Assembly: GCA_009702945.1 (NCBI GenBank)
Contig: WLGZ01000065.1
Location: 1 to 5,619 of the forward strand
Direction of reading: 5' to 3'
DNA from: Actinomycetota bacterium
GTDB lineage: Bacteria; Actinomycetota; Actinomycetes; S36-B12; UBA5976
DNA: 5,619 nt
The notes under the pieces were generated by a model. That model worked only from the letters and a program-made list of their open reading frames with translations, was not told the origin of the DNA and did no database searches. A program made the translations under genes and the position numbers. Numbering within the stretch: position 1 is the stretch's first letter; every line of letters begins with the position of its first letter. Shown here one piece after another: positions 1 through 5,532 of this stretch.

Positions 1-76
1 CCCAAACTGGCAGCCATTTCTCCTGAACCGCGTGAACGTCATAGAAATTGGGATCTGGGATAACCTGCTCGCTCAT
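1..76 (-). CDS. leuS: Leucyl-tRNA synthetase, N-terminal fragment (partial, runs off the left edge)
   Basis: Reading the minus strand from an ATG at 76-74 gives 25 codons without a stop up to the window edge. The peptide starts MSEQVIPDPNFYDV and continues HAVQEKWLPVW. A pattern of acidic or tyrosine residues, then a short helix with E-x-K-W and a second W four residues on, is typical of the extreme N-terminus of class I aminoacyl-tRNA synthetases of the LeuRS group. It matches my memory of actinobacterial LeuRS, which attaches leucine to tRNA-Leu in the cytoplasm. The catalytic HIGH-like and KMSKS motifs would lie outside the window. The only AGGG upstream is three bases from the ATG, too close for a normal ribosome site, whereas a TATTCT lies eight bases upstream, so the mRNA may be leaderless. 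Another class I synthetase such as ValRS is the main alternative. The identification rests on 25 residues. Confidence 0.7.
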   Translation of the reverse strand, partial: MSEQVIPDPNFYDVHAVQEKWLPVW

Positions 77-84
77 GATCCCTA

Positions 85-90
85 AGAATA
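85..90 (-). promoter_or_regulatory. Candidate -10 element for a leaderless leuS transcript
   Basis: The minus strand reads TATTCT at 90-85, which fits the actinobacterial TANNNT -10 pattern. Its last base is eight nucleotides before the ATG at 76, so transcription would start at or next to the start codon. A -35-like TAGACA lies at 111-106, but the 15-base spacer is shorter than usual. The site was found by eye and is a suggestion only. Confidence 0.3.
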
Positions 91-104
91 CTGGGAAATG
101 CTCT

Positions 105-1034
105 ATGTCTAGAATCGGGATTGTGTCTAAGCGCGGGTGGATCTTATTTGTTGCGCTAGGAATCATTTGGGGCACGCCTTACCTATTCATCAGAATCGCG
201 GTAGTTGACCTATCCCCAGCCGTTGTGGTTTTTGGGCGAGTCATGATTGCTGCTTTGATCTTGCTCCCAATCGCAATTCATCAAGGGCACGCTCGCTCGA
301 TCAAAACTCATTGGAAGGGCATTCTGACTTTTGCCGCCATTGAAATGTGTATTCCGTTCGGTGCACTTGGCGTAGCTGAAAAAGAAATCTCAAGTTCATT
401 AACCGGACTTCTGATTGCAATGGTGCCATTGATTAATGCAGTGATTTCGCGTCAGATGGGTCTGGATTCAGTTTGGGATGCCCGAAGAATCATTGGGTTG
501 TTCGTTGGCTTCTTTGGCGTTGGAATGCTCGTTGGCTTTGACATCAGTGCGAGCAATTACTGGGCGATAATTTTGTGTCTCGTCGCAGCTACAGGATATG
601 CACTTGGTCCAATCATCATTACCAAGCTGCTTAGTGATGTTGCAAGCATCGGTGTAATTGCTTGGTCATTGCTTGTTGCAGGAATTGTTTACTTACCATT
701 CGTGACCTACGAATTGCTAAACGATTCATGGCGAGCACCAGGGGTAACCGAAGTTTCACAAGAGGCAATTCTTAGTGTTATCGCACTCGGTGTTTTATGT
801 TCGGCGATTGCATTCGTTGCACTCTTTGCGCTGATTGCAGAAGTTGGACCGACACGCACAACTGTTATCACTTATATCAATCCAGCGGTAGCAATCATTC
901 TTGGCGTAATCATTTTGAGCGAACCAATAACTACGGGAATCATGATTGGTTTCCCGTTGGTACTAATTGGTTCGGTAATGGCAACTAGACGCAATGTTGA
1001 AGCGGCCAATGTTTCAGCTGCTGAGGAACGTTAG
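105..1034 (+). CDS. EamA/DMT-superfamily membrane transporter (10-helix drug/metabolite transporter family)
   Basis: This encodes a very hydrophobic protein of about 309 residues, the normal length for the EamA (DUF6) branch of the drug/metabolite transporter superfamily. It would sit in the cytoplasmic membrane with about ten helices arranged as two EamA repeats. The first repeat opens with a helix carrying the family-typical I-I-W-G-T-P-Y-L-F stretch (W22-G23). A hydrophilic stretch around the Q-G-H-A-R-S segment separates two of its helices. The second repeat begins near the N-Y-W-A-I-I helix and ends in the P-A-V-A-I-I-L-G-V-I-I-L-S-E-P segment typical of the last helices. Substrate and direction cannot be read from sequence; relatives export amino acids or other metabolites. 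The frame is open back to a TTG at 48, but that start would lie inside the divergent leuS-like gene. ATG 105 is preferred, with a weak GGGA eight bases upstream. ATG 75 and GTG 123 remain possible. The stop overlaps the convergent ene-reductase stop. Confidence 0.85.
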   Translation: MSRIGIVSKRGWILFVALGIIWGTPYLFIRIAVVDLSPAVVVFGRVMIAALILLPIAIHQGHARSIKTHWKGILTFAAIEMCIPFGALGVAEKEISSSLTGLLIAMVPLINAVISRQMGLDSVWDARRIIGLFVGFFGVGMLVGFDISASNYWAIILCLVAATGYALGPIIITKLLSDVASIGVIAWSLLVAGIVYLPFVTYELLNDSWRAPGVTEVSQEAILSVIALGVLCSAIAFVALFALIAEVGPTRTTVITYINPAVAIILGVIILSEPITTGIMIGFPLVLIGSVMATRRNVEAANVSAAEER

Positions 1035-2098
1035 CGAGCTGTGAATCCTCGGGCGTATTGATTAGGCCACGGAATTTCATCACCAAGATCTGCTGCTGCT
1101 TGAATTGGCCAGCGAGGATTTCCAAGCATGGCTCGGGCAATCATTACAGCCGAGACCGCACCATCAGACAAAATTTCTTCAGCTTGTTCGCCAGTCGTAA
1201 TCATGCCAACCGCATTGGTAAGGATGCCGGCTTCTTGTTGAATCTGTCGAGCAAACTTAACTTGGTAGCCCGGACCAACTTCAATTTGTTGCTCTGGTGA
1301 GATACCAGCGGATGAGCAATCGATTAAGTCAACACCGCGAGCTTTCAGTTCGCGAGATAGCGCAACTGAGTCATCAATGCTCCAGCCACCAGCTATCCAA
1401 TCGGATGCCGAAATCCGAACAAACAATCCGTGTGATGCCGGAACAATTAGACGAACATAGCTAGCGATTTCGCAAAGTAAGCGAATTCGATTTTCAAATG
1501 AACCGCCGTATTCATCGGTTCGCTTATTTGAAATTGGTGACAAGAATTCGTGCAGTAGGTAGCCATGGGCGGCATGAATTTCAATCACGTCAAAGCCGGC
1601 GCCAAGTGCGCGTTCAGCAGCGGCTGCAAATTGACCCTTTAACTCTTCAATTTCATCCAGAGTCATCTCGCGTGGGGCTGCATAGCCATCAAAGGCAACA
1701 GCAGATGGCGCTATGGTCTGCCAACCACCAGCACTAGGCGCAACAGAGCCTGATTCATCCCACGGAACGTTCGTTGAACCCTTGCGGCCAGCATGAGCCA
1801 GTTGGATTCCAGTCTTAACACCAAAGCGCTGAGCGAATCTTGGCACTTCTGCCCAGACCTGGGCTTGCTGATCTGTCCAAATGCCAGCACAGCGCGGTGT
1901 GATTCGACCTTCAGCTGATACAGCGCTGGCTTCAACCATCACTAGGCCGGCACCACCTGTTATCAGTGACCCGTAATGAACGGCATGCCAATCTTGAATC
2001 ACGCCTTCGACTGCTGAGTACTGGCACATTGGGCTAACCCAAGCGCGATTCTTAAAAGTTACGCCGCCGACAGTTAACTCAGAAAATAACTTGCTCAC
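1031..2098 (-). CDS. Old Yellow Enzyme-family NADPH-dependent ene-reductase (YqjM/XenA-like)
   Basis: This is a 355-residue FMN-dependent TIM-barrel oxidoreductase that reduces activated C=C bonds of enones and related compounds, and in relatives also nitro compounds and xenobiotics, using NAD(P)H. It is of the YqjM/XenA (thermophilic-like) class. The sequence S-P-M-C25-Q-Y27-S carries the flavin-tuning cysteine and tyrosine of that class. I-Q-L-A-H-A-G-R-K follows at 98-106. H175-A-A-H178-G-Y180 holds the paired substrate-binding histidines and the tyrosine proton donor. The flavin phosphate region is G-A-V-G-M-I-T-like near the C-terminus, and the last residues, Q-Y-A-R-G-F, resemble the arginine finger given to the neighbouring subunit in YqjM. 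The insertion ending G-W-Q-T-I-A-P-S-A matches XenA more than YqjM, and the length is normal. The GTG start abuts the stop of the carbamoyltransferase gene (TAAGTG), and GGGG five bases upstream can serve as its ribosome site, so translational coupling is likely. The physiological substrate is unknown. Confidence 0.93.
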   Translation of the reverse strand: MSKLFSELTVGGVTFKNRAWVSPMCQYSAVEGVIQDWHAVHYGSLITGGAGLVMVEASAVSAEGRITPRCAGIWTDQQAQVWAEVPRFAQRFGVKTGIQLAHAGRKGSTNVPWDESGSVAPSAGGWQTIAPSAVAFDGYAAPREMTLDEIEELKGQFAAAAERALGAGFDVIEIHAAHGYLLHEFLSPISNKRTDEYGGSFENRIRLLCEIASYVRLIVPASHGLFVRISASDWIAGGWSIDDSVALSRELKARGVDLIDCSSAGISPEQQIEVGPGYQVKFARQIQQEAGILTNAVGMITTGEQAEEILSDGAVSAVMIARAMLGNPRWPIQAAADLGDEIPWPNQYARGFTAR

Positions 2099-3097
2099 TT
2101 AATCCCCAATAGTTGCGACCATGATCGCTTTAATTGTGTGAAGGCGATTTTCAGCTTGATCAAAAACCACACTTGCTTCAGATTCGAATACATCGTGGGT
2201 AACTTCTAGGCCGTCGTGCATTCCAGTTTTGTTTGCTATAGCGCGGCCAACAGTGGTTTGCTCATTATGGAAACCTGGCAAGCAATGCATGAACTTAGAA
2301 TTTGGATTTCCAGTTTTAACTAAAGCCACATCATTTACTTGGTAACTGCCAAGAAGTTCAACACGTTCTTTCCAAACTTCCTCAGACTCACCCATGGAAA
2401 CCCAAACGTCAGTGTGAATAAAGTCTGAGCCAGGCAGGGCTTCATCCATGTCTTCAGTAAGCAAGATTGAGCCACCGCTCTTTGCCAAGAAACTTTGGGC
2501 AAGTTCTTGAACTTCAGCAGCTGGCCATAGCGCCTTCGGCGAAGCGATTCTGATATCAGAGCCAAGTAGCGCAGAAGTCACGAGTAATGAGTTGCCCATA
2601 TTGGAACGAGCGTCACCTACATAGGTAAATGAAATATCATTTGGTCGCTTACCTGAATGTTCAACCATCGTCATGAAGTCAGCCAACATCTGAGTTGGAT
2701 GCCATTCGTCAGTTAAGCCGTTATAAACCGGAACTCCTGAATACTCTGCCAGTTCTTCAATCTGAGCTTGAGTCTTGCCACGGTACTGAATCGCGTCGTA
2801 GTAGCGAGATAAAACTCTTGCGGTGTCCGCAATTGATTCTTTATGTCCAACTTGTGACGACAAGCCATCTAAATAAGTTGTGTGAGCGCCTTGATCAAAC
2901 GCGGCAACTTCAAATGCACAACGAGTGCGAGTGGAAGTCTTTTCAAAGATAAGTGCGATGTTGCGACCAACCATGTGCTGAATTTCCCGGCGCTGCTTTT
3001 TTTGAGCCTTGAGATCGATAGCTAGATCGATCAAGTAAAGAAACTCTTCACTTGTGAAGTCAATTTCCTTAAGGAAATCGCGATTCTTCAAATCCAT
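2099..3097 (-). CDS. argF/arcB: Ornithine carbamoyltransferase, long (ArcB / E. coli ArgI-like) form
   Basis: The enzyme transfers the carbamoyl group between carbamoyl phosphate and ornithine, giving citrulline and phosphate, or runs the reverse phosphorolysis in the arginine deiminase pathway. Counting from ATG 3097 (332 residues), S55-T-R-T-R59 binds carbamoyl phosphate. Y-R106-G and H133-P-T-Q are also phosphate and carbamoyl contacts. The D-V-W-V-S-M-G loop near 230-236 binds ornithine. H271-C272-L-P-G-F-H-N is the catalytic cysteine motif. The C-terminal F-D-Q-A-E-N-R-L-H-T-I-K-A segment closely resembles E. coli ArgI and catabolic ArcB. The retained SMG loop argues against putrescine carbamoyltransferase. 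Length and the HCLPxFHN form match ArcB/ArgI rather than the shorter actinobacterial ArgF, and no arginine-biosynthesis genes flank it, so a catabolic role is possible but unproven. A GTG six bases upstream overlaps the GGAG ribosome site, so ATG 3097 is the better start. A terminator lies just upstream, and the ene-reductase gene follows without a gap. Confidence 0.93.
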   Translation of the reverse strand: MDLKNRDFLKEIDFTSEEFLYLIDLAIDLKAQKKQRREIQHMVGRNIALIFEKTSTRTRCAFEVAAFDQGAHTTYLDGLSSQVGHKESIADTARVLSRYYDAIQYRGKTQAQIEELAEYSGVPVYNGLTDEWHPTQMLADFMTMVEHSGKRPNDISFTYVGDARSNMGNSLLVTSALLGSDIRIASPKALWPAAEVQELAQSFLAKSGGSILLTEDMDEALPGSDFIHTDVWVSMGESEEVWKERVELLGSYQVNDVALVKTGNPNSKFMHCLPGFHNEQTTVGRAIANKTGMHDGLEVTHDVFESEASVVFDQAENRLHTIKAIMVATIGD

Positions 3098-3102
3098 GGT
3101 CA

Positions 3103-3106
3103 CTCC
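3103..3106 (-). promoter_or_regulatory. Ribosome binding site that fixes the carbamoyltransferase start
   Basis: The minus strand reads GGAG at 3106-3103, followed by five bases and then ATG at 3097. The in-frame GTG at 3103 shares its first G with this site and so cannot be served by it. This favours the 332-residue protein. Confidence 0.7.
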
Positions 3107-3118
3107 GGGGAAGGCTAG

Positions 3119-3158
3119 AAAAACAAAAAGGCTAGGGAACCCTTAAGTCCCCTAGCCT
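3119..3158 (-). terminator. Intrinsic (Rho-independent) terminator after the aldehyde dehydrogenase gene
   Basis: On the minus strand a perfect 9-base stem, AGGCTAGGG (3158-3150) with CCCTAGCCT (3137-3129), encloses a 12-base loop. It is followed at once by the T-rich run TTTTGTTTTT (3128-3119). It starts 12 bases past the dehydrogenase stop. It should end the ureohydrolase-dehydrogenase transcript or attenuate read-through into the carbamoyltransferase gene, whose start codon lies only 21 bases beyond the T run. There is no T run on the plus-strand side, so it acts in one direction. Confidence 0.85.
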
Positions 3159-3170
3159 ACCTGCTTGGAA

Positions 3171-4601
3171 TTAACGTCCGGTCAAGCTCATGATGTGCTT
3201 AACGCGGGTGTATCCCTCAATGGCTTCAGTGGATAGGTCATTGCCGTGACCGGAGTGCTTGAAACCGCCGTTTGGCATTTCAGCGGCCTGAACCAAGTGG
3301 CAGTTAACCCAGACCTGACCGAAGTCCAAGTCCTGTGAAGTGCGGATAACTTTGCCGTGGTTTTCAGACCAGATCGATGCAGCCAAACCGAAGTCAACGT
3401 CGTTAGCCATTTCGATTGCTTGGGCTTCATCCTTGAAAGTCTGAATGGTTTGAACTGAAGCAAATACTTCAGTCTGAATCATTTCATCGTCTTGCTTCAG
3501 ACCTGCAATAAGTGTTGGCTCGAAGTAGTAACCACCATTTAGACGCTGTGCCTTGCCACCAGTCAAGATCTCAGCATGACTTGGCAAGCGATCAATGAAT
3601 CCTTGAACGCGATCAAGTTGGTTTTGGCTATTCAATGCGCCATAGAAATGATCATCATTTTCTGGAGCACCGAACTTGAACTCAGCAACCTTCTTGGCAA
3701 GGGCTGCGGTGAATTCCTTAGCAATACCTTCTTGCACAATTACGCGAGTTCCGGCAGCGCAGTCTTGGCCAGCGTTGTAAAGATTCGCTTCGGCAACCCC
3801 TTGTACGGTCTTTTCGAAATCGCAATCGTCATAAACAATGACTGGAGCCTTGCCACCAAGTTCTAAGTGAACTCGCTTTAGATCTGGAGCTGCACTTGCG
3901 GCGATTTCCATACCAGCACGAACTGAGCCAGTGATCGAAACTAGATCTGGACGCTTGTGCGCAACCATGGCACGACCGGTATCGCGATCACCATAAATAA
4001 TGTTGGCAACACCAGCTGGCAAATGCTCAGCAAAGATTTCAGCCATGATGCTTGCAGTGTGTGGTGTGGTGTCAGAAGGCTTCAGCACGATGGTGTTACC
4101 CATTGCAAGTGCTGGCGCAAACTTCCAAACCGCCATTAGTAATGGGTAGTTCCAAGGTGCAACCTGCGCACAAACACCAACTGGTTCGCGACGAACTGTT
4201 GAGTCGTAACCGCTTAGAAATTCTCCTGTGGACCAACCTGGCAAGTTACGCGCCATAGTTGCATGGAAACGAGTGTGGTCAACGCACTGTGGGAATTCAG
4301 CATCGCGCATCCACCAAAGTGGCTTACCGGTGTTTTGAATTTCGGCAGCAACAATTTCATCAGCGCGAGCTTCCATCGCATCTGCAATACGGAACAGTGC
4401 AAGTGATCGATCTGCTGGCGCGGTGCGCTTCCAACCAAGGAAGGCATCGCTGGCAGCCTTAAATGCAGCGTCAACATCGTTTGCGCGGGAAAGCGGAGCA
4501 GTTCCGTAAACCTGGCCGATTGCAGGATTTTCAAACGACATAGTTTCGTTGCTTGAGCAATCTACGAACTTGCCGTTGATGAAGTTCTTTAGCGTTGTCA
4601 T
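3171..4601 (-). CDS. patD: NAD(P)-dependent aldehyde dehydrogenase, gamma-aminobutyraldehyde dehydrogenase (PatD)-like
   Basis: This 476-residue cytoplasmic enzyme has the usual length of the non-phosphorylating aldehyde dehydrogenase family, which oxidises aldehydes to acids with NAD(P)+. P-W150-N151-Y-P holds the oxyanion asparagine, and K174-P-S contacts the cofactor. T-G-S at 224-226 closes the Rossmann turn. E247-L-G-G-K carries the general base, and N-A-G-Q-D-C281 carries the nucleophile. The C-terminal block W-V-N-C-H with E-M-P-N-G-G-F-K-H-S-G-H-G and the ending Y-T-R-V-K-H-I-M resembles E. coli PatD, which converts 4-aminobutyraldehyde from putrescine to GABA. 4-Guanidinobutyraldehyde or another amino-aldehyde are alternatives. 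The usual E-x-F-G-P-V cofactor motif reads E378-V-F-A-S-V here; the glutamate and phenylalanine remain. The ATG has AAAGGAA four bases upstream and lies 17 bases after the ureohydrolase stop, so the two genes form an operon. A terminator follows. The family is certain; the substrate is inferred from resemblance and neighbours. Confidence 0.9.
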   Translation of the reverse strand: MTTLKNFINGKFVDCSSNETMSFENPAIGQVYGTAPLSRANDVDAAFKAASDAFLGWKRTAPADRSLALFRIADAMEARADEIVAAEIQNTGKPLWWMRDAEFPQCVDHTRFHATMARNLPGWSTGEFLSGYDSTVRREPVGVCAQVAPWNYPLLMAVWKFAPALAMGNTIVLKPSDTTPHTASIMAEIFAEHLPAGVANIIYGDRDTGRAMVAHKRPDLVSITGSVRAGMEIAASAAPDLKRVHLELGGKAPVIVYDDCDFEKTVQGVAEANLYNAGQDCAAGTRVIVQEGIAKEFTAALAKKVAEFKFGAPENDDHFYGALNSQNQLDRVQGFIDRLPSHAEILTGGKAQRLNGGYYFEPTLIAGLKQDDEMIQTEVFASVQTIQTFKDEAQAIEMANDVDFGLAASIWSENHGKVIRTSQDLDFGQVWVNCHLVQAAEMPNGGFKHSGHGNDLSTEAIEGYTRVKHIMSLTGR

Positions 4602-4605
4602 TTCG

Positions 4606-4612
4606 TTCCTTT
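4606..4612 (-). promoter_or_regulatory. Ribosome binding site of the aldehyde dehydrogenase gene
   Basis: The minus strand reads AAAGGAA at 4612-4606, four bases before the ATG at 4601. It lies inside the 17-base gap after the ureohydrolase stop, and that gap has no room for a promoter of its own. Confidence 0.65.
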
Positions 4613-4618
4613 ACCTAA

Positions 4619-5521
4619 TTAGCGACTGGCAACGCCAGCTGCAGCTTCCAAAACACATAATGCGCCAAGACGAATCGTTCGTTCATCCGCTGAATCAATC
4701 GTGGCATCAATTTCAGTAATGTCCATGCTAGTCACACTGGCGTGAGATGTCGCCAAGAATGTCAGTTCTCTTACGTCATCAGCCGATAATCCCCCGGGGG
4801 TGGCAGCTGGGCAGGCAGGCGTAACGGCCCGATCACAAACATCAACATCGAGGTCGTAGTGAATCTGTCCCCCACTGGCTCCAGCAATGCTGATTGCTTG
4901 AGCCATGATGTCTTCCAGTGAACGGCTACGCATTTCGGCTCGGGTAATTACGGTTATGCCGTATTCCTTCACACGACGGGCATACTCGGGCGAATTCGCA
5001 TAATCGCTAATTCCAATTTGAACAATGTGAGTACCTTGTAGGCCGGCAGCAATCAAGCGACGAACTGGTGAACCATTGCTAATGCCTTCGCGAATATCGT
5101 GATGCGCATCAATTGTGATTAAGCCAGCTTTGCCAATTTCATCAGCCCATAAACCTTTGCCAACCGAATATGTAATTGCATTGTCACCACCGAGAGCAAC
5201 GAGAAGATCTTGCTTACCGCGAAGTTCATCCATCTTTGCGAAAACTCGCGCTTCGCCTTCTTCCCAATCTGGATCAGGAATGTTGCCGGCATCGCGAACT
5301 GAAACTGAAGCAATATCCAAATCATGCGCCCAGGAATAAGTTGAGTACCTATACATAGCCTCGCGGATTGCATCAGGAGTTTTGTCTGCGCCAGTTGGCG
5401 TAAGCGAAGTTAAGTGCGCACCCACTCCAATAACAGTGATGTTGGTTTTTTCGGCAGTGGAGCCAGCTTCGAGCCAATGCCCCGCGCGCGGCCAAAACTC
5501 ATCAACGGGAAGGTTTGTCAT
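4619..5521 (-). CDS. Atypical ureohydrolase (arginase/agmatinase/formimidoylglutamase superfamily)
   Basis: This 300-residue protein has the ureohydrolase fold, whose members use a two-manganese site to hydrolyse guanidino or formimino groups (arginine, agmatine, guanidinobutyrate, formimidoylglutamate). Visible motifs are G111-G-D-N114, D138-A-H140-H-D142, D225-V-D227-V-C-D230 followed by T-P-A and P-G-G-L, and D-I-T-E270. These align with the metal ligands and the conserved glutamate of arginase, except that N114 stands where the His101 ligand should be. In S-N149-G-S-P-V-R, N149 falls where arginase has His141. The DAHxD-I-R and S-x-G-S-P-x-R patterns recall formimidoylglutamase (HutG) more than agmatinase, but no histidine-degradation genes are present. 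The neighbouring PatD-like dehydrogenase would instead suit an agmatine or guanidinobutyrate route. The specific substrate is open. ATG 5521 is preferred because AAAGGG lies five bases upstream; a GTG at 5527 overlaps that site. It is the first visible gene of the minus-strand block. Confidence 0.88.
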   Translation of the reverse strand: MTNLPVDEFWPRAGHWLEAGSTAEKTNITVIGVGAHLTSLTPTGADKTPDAIREAMYRYSTYSWAHDLDIASVSVRDAGNIPDPDWEEGEARVFAKMDELRGKQDLLVALGGDNAITYSVGKGLWADEIGKAGLITIDAHHDIREGISNGSPVRRLIAAGLQGTHIVQIGISDYANSPEYARRVKEYGITVITRAEMRSRSLEDIMAQAISIAGASGGQIHYDLDVDVCDRAVTPACPAATPGGLSADDVRELTFLATSHASVTSMDITEIDATIDSADERTIRLGALCVLEAAAGVASR

Positions 5522-5526
5522 ATTCA

Positions 5527-5532
5527 CCCTTT
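5527..5532 (-). promoter_or_regulatory. Ribosome binding site that fixes the ureohydrolase start
   Basis: The minus strand reads AAAGGG at 5532-5527 and is separated by five bases from ATG 5521. The alternative GTG at 5527 begins on the last G of this site and is therefore unlikely. Confidence 0.65.

Noticed and set aside
48..104. N-terminal extension of the transporter from TTG 48 or ATG 75
   Set aside because: It lies over the start of the divergent leuS-like gene, reads as a non-membrane peptide unlike the family N-terminus, and has no good ribosome site.
1022..1049. Possible terminator hairpin GAGGA...TCCTC at the convergent junction
   Set aside because: The stem is only five pairs with a large loop and no T run follows on either strand.
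2099..3097. Putrescine carbamoyltransferase, suggested by the polyamine-like neighbourhood
   Set aside because: The ornithine-binding SMG loop and the HCLPxFHN motif are intact, and the C-terminus matches ornithine carbamoyltransferases.
4214..4534. Other long open frames inside the dehydrogenase gene, including a 106-residue minus-strand frame
   Set aside because: They overlap fully a gene with clear catalytic motifs, show no recognisable domain, and look like out-of-frame readings of it. The same holds for similar frames inside the other genes.
4619..5521. Pseudogene reading of the ureohydrolase because of the missing histidines
   Set aside because: The frame is intact and of normal length, and all other ligands are present. 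It also has a good ribosome site and a tight operon partner, so it is more likely a functional divergent enzyme.
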